From Rhizobium sp. (GTDB lineage: Bacteria; Pseudomonadota; Alphaproteobacteria; Rhizobiales; Rhizobiaceae), in NCBI GenBank assembly GCA_028290545.1, contig JAQGJP010000023.1:1-36071 (forward strand): a stretch of 36,071 bases of DNA, given 5' to 3'. Below the pieces are notes generated by a model, which was not told the origin of the DNA, searched no databases, and saw nothing but the letters and a program-made list of their open reading frames with translations. Below are positions 7,146-16,282 of the stretch, piece by piece. Each line of letters opens with the position of its first letter. Position 1 is the first letter of the stretch. The translations under genes and the position numbers were made by a program.

Positions 7146-8162
7146 ATGAAAATGGATAGCGCCGGAATGAACACGATCGATACGCAGCAGGAACCCGTCG
7201 CAAGCAAGGCCTGGCGGCCGAGAGGTTTTGACGAACTCGGCATCGTTCTGGCGCTTATCCTGTTCCTGCTGATCGGCGCACTGACCAATCCCTATTTCCT
7301 GACCTTCACCAATCTTGCCGGCGTGCTGCAGAACATCACCTTCCTCGGCTTCCTGTGTATCGGCGTCGGGCTGACGCTGATGTCCGGCGAGATCGATATT
7401 TCCGTCGGTTCGACGTTCGGGCTTTGTGCAGTGGTGACGGCGCTGGTGCTGAAGAGCGATTATGGCCTCGCCGCCGCCGTGCTCGCCGGGCTGGCGGTCG
7501 GGTTGGCCTGTGGTCTGGCCAACGGCGTCCTGGCCCAGGCAATCAAGGTTCCGGCAGTGGTCATCACGCTTGCCACGCTCGGCATTTACCGCGCGATCGC
7601 GCTGGCGCTCGCCAACGGCTCGCCGGTCGGCGGCTTGCCGGAGAACGGGCTGTTTTTCGACTGGTTTGGCCAGGGCGGCATCGGCCAGATTTCCTACATC
7701 ACCATTCTGTTCATCGCCGTCGCCGTGGTCAGCGAGATCGCGCTCCGCTGGACGTCTTCGGGTTACCGGCTGCTTGCAATCGGCAGCAATCCCCGCGCTG
7801 CCCACCTGGTCGGCTTCAAGGTCGAGCGTACGCGTGTGCTGGTGCTGGCTTTTTCGGGCTTGATGGCCGGCCTATCGGGCGTCTGCTCGGTCGCCTATCT
7901 CAACACCGCAGGCCCGACCGCTGGAACCGGCTATGAGCTCAGCGTGCTCGCGGCGACCATCATCGGCGGCGTCAAGCTTTCCGGCGGCCGCGGCTCGATC
8001 GTCGGCGTGCTGCTCGGGCTCTGCGTCATCGGCATCATCCAGAACCTCATCGTGCTTTGGGGCGTGTCCCCTAACTGGACGCAGGGCGTCGCGGGCCTGG
8101 TGCTGATCGCCGCCATGACGCTGACATGGGCGACAAACCGCAAGGACCGCATCAATCACTAA
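7146..8162 (+). CDS. Sugar ABC transporter permease (CUT2, RbsC-type)
   Basis: The 338-residue integral membrane protein shows about ten hydrophobic helices. It has the family markers LTLMSGEIDISVGS (near 75-90), NGVLAQAIKVPAVVITLATL, AIGSNPRAAHLVGFKV (the cytoplasmic loop touching the ATPase) and AATIIGGVKLSGGRGS. It forms the membrane channel of a ribose/xylose-type importer with the binding protein and ATPase immediately downstream. Only one permease gene is present, so a homodimer is expected. Starts at 7146, 7152 or 7167 are possible. None has a strong SD; GCCGGA before 7167 is the best, while 7146 follows the promoter closely. Confidence 0.9.
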   Translation: MKMDSAGMNTIDTQQEPVASKAWRPRGFDELGIVLALILFLLIGALTNPYFLTFTNLAGVLQNITFLGFLCIGVGLTLMSGEIDISVGSTFGLCAVVTALVLKSDYGLAAAVLAGLAVGLACGLANGVLAQAIKVPAVVITLATLGIYRAIALALANGSPVGGLPENGLFFDWFGQGGIGQISYITILFIAVAVVSEIALRWTSSGYRLLAIGSNPRAAHLVGFKVERTRVLVLAFSGLMAGLSGVCSVAYLNTAGPTAGTGYELSVLAATIIGGVKLSGGRGSIVGVLLGLCVIGIIQNLIVLWGVSPNWTQGVAGLVLIAAMTLTWATNRKDRINH

Positions 8163-8211
8163 GCCGTTCGCGGCAATGACAACAGGCACCAATCCAAAGG
8201 GAGAAGAGCAC

Positions 8212-9246
8212 ATGACTGATAAAGACGACGCAACGAAGCTGGGCCGCCGGCAGTTTGCCAAGCTGATGGGGCTTGCCGGCACGGCAGGCGTAGCAGCAGC
8301 GCTCACCGGCGGAGCAGCGCAAGCCGCCGGAGACGACTGGAAGAACTGGGTCAAGTCCTACTACAAGAAGCCGATCAAGATGGCCGTGTCATGTGCAGGC
8401 ACGACCAATCCCTATTTCGCGCCCACCAAGGCGGGCGTCGAGGATGCCGGCGCGCAGCTCGGCATCGACGTGCTGTGGACGGGCGTCCCGGACGGCAACA
8501 CCGTCAATCAGATTGCCCAGTTCCAGCAGCTCGCCAATACCGGTTACTCGGTGATCGTCGTCATCTCCTTCGAACCCGACGCCTGGATTGCGCCGATCAA
8601 GAAGGCCATGGATCAGGGCGTGCTGGTGCTGACGGCCAACAACGACGCGCCGAAGAGCGCCCGCGAACTCTACTTCGGCCAGGATCTCGTCGCAGCCGCC
8701 GTCGTCCAAGGCCAGCTTCTTGCCAAGCTCGCCGGCGGCAAGGGCAAGGTGGCGATGACCAATTGCGCGCCGGGCTCGCTAGGGCTCGACCAGCGTATCC
8801 AGGGGGCACGCCAGGGCGTCAAGCAGGGCGGTCTGGAGGACGTCGGGGTCTACAACACCAACCCGGCCGATATGGCGAGCGAACTCGGCACGATGCAGGA
8901 TATCCTGCGCGCCCACCCCGACCTCTCAGCGGTGATGCCGCTTTGCGGTCCGGACACGGCAGCGGCCGGACTGGTGCGCAAGAACAAGGGCCACAAGCTC
9001 CCGATCGTGGGCACCGACCTGCTCTATCAGACACTTGAACTGATCCGCGACGGCTATGTCGACGCGACCGTCGGTCAGCAGCCCTATCTTCAGGGGTACC
9101 TTCCGATCATGTACGGCTATCAGCGCACCGTTCTCGGCGCGCCGAAGCTCGAACTGCCCGGCGGCAATTACTACATTGCCAACGAGGTGGTGACGAAGGA
9201 TAATGTCGAGGTCTATCTCGAGCGCGAAGCACGGTTCCGCGGATGA
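8212..9246 (+). CDS. Sugar ABC substrate-binding protein with Tat signal (Peripla_BP_4)
   Basis: The 344-residue periplasmic binding protein starts at an ATG preceded by GGGAGAAGAG. The N-terminus carries a twin-arginine signal: LGRRQFAKLMG, a hydrophobic stretch, and cleavage after GGAAQA near residue 32. The mature part shows AGTTNPYFAPTKAG, VISFEPDAW, ANNDAP, GLDQRIQGARQG, VGTDLL and GQQPYLQGYLPI, typical of ribose/xylose-type binding proteins. It would deliver the substrate to the permease at 7146. Its stop overlaps the ATPase start by 4 bp. Tat export is unusual for this family, where Sec signals dominate, and suggests folding before export. Confidence 0.9.
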   Translation: MTDKDDATKLGRRQFAKLMGLAGTAGVAAALTGGAAQAAGDDWKNWVKSYYKKPIKMAVSCAGTTNPYFAPTKAGVEDAGAQLGIDVLWTGVPDGNTVNQIAQFQQLANTGYSVIVVISFEPDAWIAPIKKAMDQGVLVLTANNDAPKSARELYFGQDLVAAAVVQGQLLAKLAGGKGKVAMTNCAPGSLGLDQRIQGARQGVKQGGLEDVGVYNTNPADMASELGTMQDILRAHPDLSAVMPLCGPDTAAAGLVRKNKGHKLPIVGTDLLYQTLELIRDGYVDATVGQQPYLQGYLPIMYGYQRTVLGAPKLELPGGNYYIANEVVTKDNVEVYLEREARFRG

Positions 9247-10742
9247 CGGGTCATGTCTCTCCGCTGCTGGATATCAGGAACGTTTCGAAAAGCTTCGGCA
9301 CGTTCCGGGCACTCGACGATGTGTCGCTCAGCGTCCGGGCGGGCGAGGTGCATGGGCTCCTGGGCGCCAATGGGGCGGGGAAATCCACCCTGATCGGCGT
9401 GCTCTCCGGGGCTCTCGCCTCGGACGGCGGCCATATAATGATCGAAGGTAATACCATTGCCGCCGGCTCGCTGTCGGCGGCGCGCGAAGCCGGACTGGTC
9501 GTGGTGCATCAGGAACTGATGCTGTTTCCCGATCGGTCCGTGGAAGAGAACATCTTCGCAAGCGTGCTGCCGGAAGCATCATTCGCGCCTGTCTCTCAGC
9601 GCCGCCGACGCGAGCGCATCCATGCGGTCCTTGAACGGCTGGGCGCCAATATAGACCTGCACAACCGTGTCGGTTCGCTGCCGCTTTCGCAACAGCAACT
9701 GGTTGAAATCGCCCGCGCGCTCTGCGCCGGCGGCCGGGTCCTGGTGCTGGACGAGCCGACGTCGTCGCTTTCCAGGCCGGAGGCGGAAGGGCTGTTCGGG
9801 GCGATCCGGACGATCGTCGCCAACGACGCGGCGGTGATCTTCGTCTCGCATCGGCTTGATGAGGTCTTCGCGCTGACCGATGCGATCACCGTGCTCAGGG
9901 ATGGCCGCGTCGCTGGTCGCTGGCAGACAGCGGAAACCGATATATCCGGCATCACGCGGGCCATGGTGGGTCAACTGGCCGATGAGAAGCCACGCCTTGC
10001 CGGCCGCCAGAGCGGGCGCGTGGCGATATCCTACCGCGGTGCGGCGCCCGGTCTCGATGATATCGCGCTGTCGCTCAATGCGGGCGAAGTGGTCGGAGTG
10101 GCCGGGCTCGAAGGTTCCGGAGTCTCGATCGCGCTCGAGGTGTTGGGCGGCGTGTTTCCGGCCCCCGGCCGGATGGAGGTGGACGGCCGGGAAATGGCAT
10201 TCCGCCATCCGCTCGACGCGATCCGCGCCGGTGTCGTCTATATGCCCCCGGACCGCAAGATCGGCGGGCTCTGGCTCGAAAAGGACGTGGCCAGCAACCT
10301 TGCCGCCGCCGTCGTCGCTTGCATGCCGGCTTTCCGCATCCTCCGCAAGGACTATCTGGAACACATCGCCGCCGGGCGTCTGAATGAGGTCGGCGTTCGA
10401 TCTAGCGCGCTGCATGAGATCGTCGGTCGGCTTTCGGGCGGCAACCAGCAACGTGTGCTGCTCGGACGCTCGCTTGAAGCCCGGCCGAACGTGCTGTTGC
10501 TCAACGATTTCACCCGCGGAGTCGATGTCAGCGCCAAGGCCGCGATCCACGCGCTGATCCACTCGCTGGCCGATGACGGCATGGCGGTATGCGTGACCTC
10601 TTCCGACCTCGAGGAAATACGGGGGATAGCCGACCGGATCGTTTGCATGCGCAACGGCCGTATCGTAGCGGACCGAGCGGGAATGGAGTTCAACAAGCAC
10701 AGCCTTCTCGCAGCCGTCTCGAGCGAAGCGAACGCGGCATAG
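9243..10742 (+). CDS. Sugar ABC transporter ATPase (CUT2, two NBDs; second site degenerate)
   Basis: The 499-residue tandem ATPase has an intact first domain: Walker A GANGAGKST (41-49), the signature region LPLSQQQLVEIARAL (146-160), Walker B VLVLDEP (166-172) and the H-loop VSHRLDE (201-207). The second domain retains LSGGNQQRVLLGRSL (397-411) and YMPPDRK. Its P-loop is GLEGSGVS (288-295), as in the weakly binding second site of this family, and its Walker B reads VLLLNDFTRGVD with N421-D422-F423 where D-E-P is expected. The second site is therefore more decayed than usual, which should make hydrolysis depend on domain one. The ATG overlaps the binding-protein stop (ATGA), so translation is coupled. 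Confidence 0.9.
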   Translation: MTGHVSPLLDIRNVSKSFGTFRALDDVSLSVRAGEVHGLLGANGAGKSTLIGVLSGALASDGGHIMIEGNTIAAGSLSAAREAGLVVVHQELMLFPDRSVEENIFASVLPEASFAPVSQRRRRERIHAVLERLGANIDLHNRVGSLPLSQQQLVEIARALCAGGRVLVLDEPTSSLSRPEAEGLFGAIRTIVANDAAVIFVSHRLDEVFALTDAITVLRDGRVAGRWQTAETDISGITRAMVGQLADEKPRLAGRQSGRVAISYRGAAPGLDDIALSLNAGEVVGVAGLEGSGVSIALEVLGGVFPAPGRMEVDGREMAFRHPLDAIRAGVVYMPPDRKIGGLWLEKDVASNLAAAVVACMPAFRILRKDYLEHIAAGRLNEVGVRSSALHEIVGRLSGGNQQRVLLGRSLEARPNVLLLNDFTRGVDVSAKAAIHALIHSLADDGMAVCVTSSDLEEIRGIADRIVCMRNGRIVADRAGMEFNKHSLLAAVSSEANAA

Positions 10743-10832
10743 CCTCAACTTGCTTTCAATCAGGGCGATCTTTAGGGTAAGGAAACGATTTGTGAGCGCG
10801 GTCGAGGCGATCGGCAATTCTCTGGAGAAAAG

Positions 10833-11585
10833 ATGAAACGGGTAATGAGGTCACGCGCTGAAAATGACGGACCGCATGTTCGCCTTCCCCAGATCGAGCC
10901 TGTCAGACTGTACCGCCAGATCGCCGATCTCCTCAACACCCGCATTGACCAGGGCCTGTTTCCTGTGGGCACCTTTCTCCCGGCCGAGCGCGAACTCGCC
11001 GAGCAACTGGGTGTCAGTCGCACGTCCGTCCGTGAGGCATTGATCGCGCTCGAAGTCAGCGGCCAGGTCTCCATCCGCCCTGGTCATGGCGTCCAGGTGC
11101 TGAGCGGATCGCAGCAGCTGGCCAACGGAGCGCCGCAAGGCGAGACCGATATCGGGCCGATCCAGATCATGGATGCCCGGCGGCATGTGGAATCCAAGAC
11201 CGCCGAGCTTGCGGCGGTCAATCATACGTCCGAAAATCTCGAGCGCATGCGCAACGCAATGGCCTTGCAGGCGGAAGCCGCATCCGCCACCGCCCCGCAA
11301 TATCGCGAAGGCGACTGCAATTTTCATGTCGAGATCGCCAAGGCGAGCGGCAACCCCGCCTACGAACTGCTGGTCGCCTCGCTCTGGGAGTTCCGGACGA
11401 AACCGTTGTTCCGGCGTTTCGAGGAATTGCTGGTGGGACCCGACCGGCCGAAGAAGACCGCGCTGGAGCACCAGGCGATCTTCGATGCCATCGCCACTCG
11501 CGACGGTCGGGCAGCGACACGGCTGATGAAGGCGCATATTGATGAAGTGCTCAAGGCCTTCATCAAAGGCAGCAGCGACCGCTGA
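10833..11585 (+). CDS. GntR-family regulator, FadR/FCD type
   Basis: The 250-residue regulator starts at an ATG with GGAGAAAAG in front. The N-terminal winged HTH reads LYRQIADLLNTRIDQG, LPAERELAEQLGVSRTSVREAL and RPGHGVQVL (residues about 25-92). The FCD effector domain follows, with likely metal ligands in GDCNFHVEIA (D, H), LEHQAIFDAI (H) and MKAHIDEVL (H). Such proteins usually repress catabolic operons until a sugar acid or keto-acid binds. It lies 90 bp after the transporter ATPase on the same strand. Operator copies at 4132, 4231 and 7117 match the FadR-type TnGTnnnACnA pattern, so this protein is the likely binder. I saw no clear copy in front of the gene itself. Confidence 0.9.
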   Translation: MKRVMRSRAENDGPHVRLPQIEPVRLYRQIADLLNTRIDQGLFPVGTFLPAERELAEQLGVSRTSVREALIALEVSGQVSIRPGHGVQVLSGSQQLANGAPQGETDIGPIQIMDARRHVESKTAELAAVNHTSENLERMRNAMALQAEAASATAPQYREGDCNFHVEIAKASGNPAYELLVASLWEFRTKPLFRRFEELLVGPDRPKKTALEHQAIFDAIATRDGRAATRLMKAHIDEVLKAFIKGSSDR

Positions 11586-11672
11586 CCGCGATCCCATTTG
11601 TGAATTCGAGTCTGACCTCGTCATTTCGGGAGGCACCGGGCTATCCTGCTCAGCGCCCGCAGCCTGGAATAT

Positions 11673-13190
11673 TTATTCGGCGGCGACCGGCTCCTTGCCC
11701 GCGTGGATCGCCGACATGATGGCGCGGCTGGCGTTCTCGTAACGCCGGTCGTTGTGATATTCAAAGCGGATGGCGAATTCGTGCATCACCAGGATGCGGT
11801 CGGCGAGCGCCACCATTTCCGGCATGTCGCTGGAGATCAGCAGGATCGACATGCCCTTGTCGGCGAGGTCATTGATCAGTTCGTGGATATAGGCCTTGGC
11901 CTTGATATCGATGCCGACGGTCGGTTCATCGACGATCAATATATCGACATTGGCCGCCAGCCATTTGGCCAGCGAGACCTTCTGCTGGTTGCCGCCGGAC
12001 AGGTTGCCGACCAGCTGTTCGAGGCTCGGGGCGCGGATTTCGAGCTGCTTGGACAGCGGCAAGGCCGCTTCGGTCTCGTCTTTTGCGCCGAGCAGGCCGA
12101 GTCTGTTGGCAATCCGGCTCCAGATGGTGACGGCAATGTTCGAGCGGATCGGATGGGCGAGGATCACGCCTTCATATTTGCGGTCTTCGCTGACATAGCC
12201 GATCCTGTGACGCTTGATCGCGTCCTCGACCGAGCGGATGCGGGCGGGCTTGCCGTCGATCAGGATGTCGCCGCCGGTGATCTTGTCCTTGCCGAGCAGC
12301 GCGCGCGCGAGCTCGGTCCGCCCTGCCCCGACCAATCCGTACAGGCCGAGAATTTCGCCCCTGTTGAGCTTGAAGCCGATATTGCGGTGGCCGGCGGACG
12401 TTGACAGATCGCGCACCTCCATCTTCGGCTGCCCGGCATCGGGCCTTCCGGATCTCGCTGGCGCCAGGCGCTCGGCACGGCCGATCATCGCCTCGATCAG
12501 GGTATGCCGGGTCATGCCGGCCATCGGCTCGCCCTTCAGCGTGGTTTCGCCGTCGCGCAGCACCGTGACGCGATCGCAGAGCGACAGCACTTCCTCGAGC
12601 TTGTGGCTGACGAACAGGATCGCGGTTCCGTGCTCCTTCAATTGCCGCACGAGCTTGAACAGCGTCTCGGTTTCATCGCCGGTCAACGATGCCGTCGGCT
12701 CGTCCAGCAGCAGAACCTTGGCTTCATGGCTGAGCGCCTTGGCGATTTCGACCATCTGCATCTGGGCGACGCTCAGGTGCCGCACTTCGGTGGCCGGATC
12801 GATGTCGAGGCCGATCTTCTTCAGATGCACGCGTGCCTCGGCATTGGCACGGGCGAAATCCACCAGACCGTTCCTGGTCGGCAACTGTTCGAGCAGGATG
12901 TTCTCGGCCACGGAAAAGCGCGGGATGAGATTGCGTTCCTGATGGACGGCGGTGATGCCGAGCCGGATCGCCTCGCGCGGGCCGGCGAGCGATATCTCCT
13001 GCCCGTCGAGCATCATCGATCCCGCGTCCTGCTTGTGGACACCGGTGATGATCTTGATCAGCGTCGATTTGCCCGCGCCGTTTTCCCCCATCAGGGCGTG
13101 GATCTCGCCCTTGGCGAGCGTGATCGACGCATCGCTCAGCGCGCGCACGCCGGGGAAAGACTTGGTGATTTTTTCCAGAACCATCACCAT
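11673..13190 (-). CDS. Sugar ABC transporter ATPase (CUT2, two NBDs)
   Basis: The 505-residue tandem ATPase has GENGAGKST (first Walker A), LSVAQMQMVEIAKAL, VLLLDEPTASL and VSHKLEE in domain one. Domain two has GLVGAGRTEL, YVSEDRK, LSGGNQQKVSLAKWL and ILIVDEPTVGIDI, all standard for RbsA/XylG-type proteins. Unlike the ATPase at 9243-10742, both Walker B motifs are intact. The start at 13190 follows GGGGGAGG at a good distance and lies 1 nt after the upstream permease stop; a longer frame to 13217 is unlikely. It is last in a four-gene leftward operon (binding protein, permease, permease, ATPase). Confidence 0.9.
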   Translation of the reverse strand: MVMVLEKITKSFPGVRALSDASITLAKGEIHALMGENGAGKSTLIKIITGVHKQDAGSMMLDGQEISLAGPREAIRLGITAVHQERNLIPRFSVAENILLEQLPTRNGLVDFARANAEARVHLKKIGLDIDPATEVRHLSVAQMQMVEIAKALSHEAKVLLLDEPTASLTGDETETLFKLVRQLKEHGTAILFVSHKLEEVLSLCDRVTVLRDGETTLKGEPMAGMTRHTLIEAMIGRAERLAPARSGRPDAGQPKMEVRDLSTSAGHRNIGFKLNRGEILGLYGLVGAGRTELARALLGKDKITGGDILIDGKPARIRSVEDAIKRHRIGYVSEDRKYEGVILAHPIRSNIAVTIWSRIANRLGLLGAKDETEAALPLSKQLEIRAPSLEQLVGNLSGGNQQKVSLAKWLAANVDILIVDEPTVGIDIKAKAYIHELINDLADKGMSILLISSDMPEMVALADRILVMHEFAIRFEYHNDRRYENASRAIMSAIHAGKEPVAAE

Positions 13191-13191
13191 C

Positions 13192-14148
13192 TCAATCCTC
13201 CCCCAACCGGACGGCACGGTAACGATTGATCCAGACGGCGGCGAGGATCAGGGCGCCGAGCAGGAACGTGACCCAATAGGGATCGACCGCCAGCAGAACC
13301 ATGGCATTCTGGATCAGGCCGATCAGCATCACGGCGATGACCGTGCCGATGATCGAGATCGACCCGCCGGCAAGGCTGGCGCCACCGATGATCGGCGCCG
13401 CAAACGAGATCACCACCCAGTCGATGCCGATGCTGGGCTGCGCCGAACCGAGCTGGGCGACGGCCAGCACGCCGGCAGCGGCGGCGGAGAGTCCCGAGAT
13501 CAGATGCGCGGTCATGATCGCGCGCGGCACCGAGATCCCGGAGAGCTGCGCGGCATGGCTGTTGCCGCCCACCGCCAGCAGGTAGCGGCCCTGCTTCGTC
13601 CTCGAGAAGAAGATGACCAGCAGCACCGTGACGATCAGCGGCACGATCAGCAGGAACGGAAACGCGCCGATCCGGCCATTGCCGAACGCCACGAATTCCG
13701 GCGGCAGGTTATAGAACGGGATGGCCTTGGTGATGCCGGTGTTGATGCCGGCAAAGGCCGAGGCGGTCGCCAGCGTGACGATGAAGCCGTTGATGCCGGT
13801 GCGTACGGTCAGCCAGCCATTGAGGAGACCGGCCACGCCGCCCGCCGCGATGGCGATGATGATCGCCGGGATGGCCGGCACGCCCCAGGCATCCATCAGG
13901 CCGCCGACGATGATGGCGACCAGCCCGCCGAGCGCGCCGACCGAGAGGTTCATCTGCCCGACCCCGAGCATGACCATCTGGCTGAAGGCGACCAGCATCG
14001 ACACGCAGATGCTCCGCAGCATCACGAACCAGTTGAACTCGGTGTTGAACTGCGGATTGGCGAAACTCAGCGCGATGCCGCCGGCGATCACGGCGACGAG
14101 AATGCCGGACCATTGCAGCCGCACCGCGCTGGAAAGAAGCCGGTTCAT
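13192..14148 (-). CDS. Sugar ABC transporter permease 2 (CUT2)
   Basis: The 318-residue membrane protein has about nine to ten hydrophobic helices and the family markers MVMLGVGQMNLSVGALG, NGWLTVRTGINGFIVTLATAS, AVGGNSHAAQLSGISV (ATPase-contact loop) and FAAPIIGGASLAGGSIS. Its ATG (14148) overlaps the stop of permease 1 by 4 bp. With permease 1 it would form a heterodimeric channel, as in CUT2 systems with two permease genes. The substrate is not known. Confidence 0.9.
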   Translation of the reverse strand: MNRLLSSAVRLQWSGILVAVIAGGIALSFANPQFNTEFNWFVMLRSICVSMLVAFSQMVMLGVGQMNLSVGALGGLVAIIVGGLMDAWGVPAIPAIIIAIAAGGVAGLLNGWLTVRTGINGFIVTLATASAFAGINTGITKAIPFYNLPPEFVAFGNGRIGAFPFLLIVPLIVTVLLVIFFSRTKQGRYLLAVGGNSHAAQLSGISVPRAIMTAHLISGLSAAAAGVLAVAQLGSAQPSIGIDWVVISFAAPIIGGASLAGGSISIIGTVIAVMLIGLIQNAMVLLAVDPYWVTFLLGALILAAVWINRYRAVRLGED

Positions 14149-15164
14149 GCGCGCCTCGTCTGTTCGCGGGCAGCCAGGATCGAGCGGTAGCGCTCGACGA
14201 GAATGGCCGCCAGCAGGAAAATGCCGAGGAACAGCTGCAGCCAGAAATTACCGATCTGCAAGACCAGCAGGCCGCTGCGGATCGTCGACACCAGCAGCGC
14301 GCCGAGCACGGTGCCGACAACGGAGATCATGCCGCCGGCCAGGGAAGTGCCGCCGATCACCGGCGCCAGGAACGACGGCAGCAGCCAGTCGTCGCCGGCG
14401 ACGCCGGGCATGGCCGCCGAAAGCCGCGCCGTCAGCATGATGGCCGCCGCCGCCGCCAGCACGCCGGACAGCGTATGGACGAAAACGATGATGCGATCGA
14501 CGGGCACGCCGGACATTTCCGCGGCGCGGGCATTGGCACCGACCGCCAGGATCTGCCGGCCCAGTACCGAATGCTTGAAGAGCACATAGAGCATGGCGCC
14601 GATACCGAGCGCGACGATCGCCAGGACCGGAATGCGCCAGACATTCGCCTTGCCGAACACGCCGAGTTCGGGGGGCAGACCGTTCAACGGCACGCCCTTG
14701 CTGAAAATCAGCATCGCACCCGTGAACAGGCTGGCGGTCGCCAGCGTCACCACGAAACTGTTGACGCCCGTGCGGGTGATTGCAAAACCGTTGACCCAGC
14801 CGAGCGCGCCGCCAAGAATGAGCGTCAGTGCCAGTGCCACCGGAATGGGCAGGCCGAGCACCTGCATCAGATAGCCGGTCGCCATGACCGAACAGACGCC
14901 GATCGCGCCGACCGAAAGGTTCATGCCGCCGGTGGCGAGCACCACCATCTGCGAGAAGCCGACCACGACGTCGATCGCCACGGAGCGGCCGAGAGAATTG
15001 AGATTGAAGCGCGACAGGAACCCCGGCGCAAGACTTGAAAACACCACCCACAGGATCATCAGGATCACGAACAGGCCGAATTGCGTCGAACCGCGCGTGA
15101 AGAGATCAGTGACGGTACTCAATACCGTTCGGCGAGGTGCTGTGACGTGGTCAATGGGTGTCAT
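14145..15164 (-). CDS. Sugar ABC transporter permease 1 (CUT2)
   Basis: The protein has about 339 residues, a cytoplasmic N-terminal tail and about ten hydrophobic helices. Markers are MVVLATGGMNLSVGAIG, NGFAITRTGVNSFVVTLATAS, AVGANARAAEMSGVPV and LAPVIGGTSLAGGMIS. It is a paralogue of permease 2 immediately downstream, with which it overlaps by 4 bp. The start is uncertain: 15164 (MTPIDHV) or 15188 (MHVPRSF) are both possible and neither has a convincing SD. The binding-protein gene lies just upstream on the same strand. Confidence 0.85.
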   Translation of the reverse strand: MTPIDHVTAPRRTVLSTVTDLFTRGSTQFGLFVILMILWVVFSSLAPGFLSRFNLNSLGRSVAIDVVVGFSQMVVLATGGMNLSVGAIGVCSVMATGYLMQVLGLPIPVALALTLILGGALGWVNGFAITRTGVNSFVVTLATASLFTGAMLIFSKGVPLNGLPPELGVFGKANVWRIPVLAIVALGIGAMLYVLFKHSVLGRQILAVGANARAAEMSGVPVDRIIVFVHTLSGVLAAAAAIMLTARLSAAMPGVAGDDWLLPSFLAPVIGGTSLAGGMISVVGTVLGALLVSTIRSGLLVLQIGNFWLQLFLGIFLLAAILVERYRSILAAREQTRRA

Positions 15165-15244
15165 CGGGAACGATCTTGGGACATGCAAATCTGCCGGAAA
15201 GGGAAGACGGAGGCCTTTCTCAGGCCCCCATCCATGATTTCACA

Positions 15245-16282
15245 TCAATTGCAGGCAAGATACGTGTCCTTGAACGAGGACTGCAGCTTCTTGGTCAGAG
15301 CCTTCAGGTCGTCATGGTAGGTGCCGGCATTGGCGGAAGAAATCAGCAATGTGCCGGAGTCGATGAAATGCGCGGTCTGCGGGGTCTTGACCCAGGGCGC
15401 ATCGGCCTTGACGGTGCAGCCGCCGGCGATCAGATCGAGCGCATAGGCGCCGATATAGGCTTGGCCATAGGGGTTCTGCGCCATGGTGCCGGAAACGAAA
15501 CCGTCCTTGATGCCGTCGAGAACGATCTTGTCGTCGTCGATGCCGATCATCTTGATGCGCTTGTCGCCGAGATTCTTGAGCGCGGTCGCGGTCACGACGG
15601 AGGAGACGTAGCCGGTGGCGATGATGCCGCCGACATTGTCTTTCTGCGACGCGAGGAGAGCATTGATCTTCTGGTCGCCCTTTTCCTGGTTGTCGGTGTC
15701 GCCGATCGTCTGCAGCAGCGTCACGGCGCCATTGGTTTCGGCAACGGCCTTTTCGACCGCCTGAACACGCAACTGGGTGTTCGGATCGATCAGCAGGCCG
15801 GCCATGTGCACGACGGCGCCCTTGCCGCCCATGGCTTCGATCAGAGCCTTGGTACCGAGATAAGCCGACTGGTAGACGTCCGTTGCGAGGCAGAAATTCG
15901 CGTCGGTCGGATCCTGCGTGCAGCCGGCAATTGCAATTGTCGGAATACCGTTGCTCTTGAATTCGGAAAGCGTGGAGTTAAGGCCGACAGCATCGCCCGG
16001 GAAGATGCCGAAGGCGTTGATACCCTGCGCCGCCAGACTATCAAGCAACTCCGTCTGCCGCTCAAGCTTCCATTCGGAGGGAACCTTGTATTCGACCGAA
16101 CCGATGTTGAAGTCCTTCTGGGCCGCGGCAATGCCGGGCTCCCATCCCGAAAAATAAGGATGCGGACCGCCTGGAACGAGCACGATCTTATGGTCGGATG
16201 CAAAGGCAGCGCTCAGCGGCGCAATCGCTACCGAGCATGCAAGCGTGAACGCGGCAACGCCGCGCGAAAAACGAATACCCAT
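15245..16282 (-). CDS. Sugar ABC substrate-binding protein (Peripla_BP_4) with Sec signal
   Basis: The 345-residue periplasmic protein starts at an ATG preceded by ACGGAGG. A Sec signal (basic GIRFSRG, then a hydrophobic stretch) ends near SAAFA at residue 28. The mature part reads KIVLVPGGPHPYF, GINAFGIFPGD, GIPTIAIAG, GIIATGYVSS, IGIDDDKIVLDGIKDG and AQNPYGQAYIGAYAL. Cysteines in GCTQDPTDANFC and near the C-terminus (GGCTVKAD, LACN) could form disulfides. It is the first gene of the leftward transporter operon, downstream of the palindrome-bearing region 16364-16405. The substrate cannot be assigned; the truncated esterase opposite hints at an esterified or lactonised compound, but weakly. 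Confidence 0.9.
   Translation of the reverse strand: MGIRFSRGVAAFTLACSVAIAPLSAAFASDHKIVLVPGGPHPYFSGWEPGIAAAQKDFNIGSVEYKVPSEWKLERQTELLDSLAAQGINAFGIFPGDAVGLNSTLSEFKSNGIPTIAIAGCTQDPTDANFCLATDVYQSAYLGTKALIEAMGGKGAVVHMAGLLIDPNTQLRVQAVEKAVAETNGAVTLLQTIGDTDNQEKGDQKINALLASQKDNVGGIIATGYVSSVVTATALKNLGDKRIKMIGIDDDKIVLDGIKDGFVSGTMAQNPYGQAYIGAYALDLIAGGCTVKADAPWVKTPQTAHFIDSGTLLISSANAGTYHDDLKALTKKLQSSFKDTYLACN

Noticed and set aside
7035..7805. N-terminal extension of the SDR at 6303-7034
   Set aside because: The extension crosses the permease gene on the other strand and has low-complexity Asp/Gln/Arg composition; the SDR cofactor motif starts right after 7034.
12952..14190. Plus-strand frame of 412 codons
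   Set aside because: Asp/Arg/His-rich shadow of the ATPase and permease genes on the minus strand.
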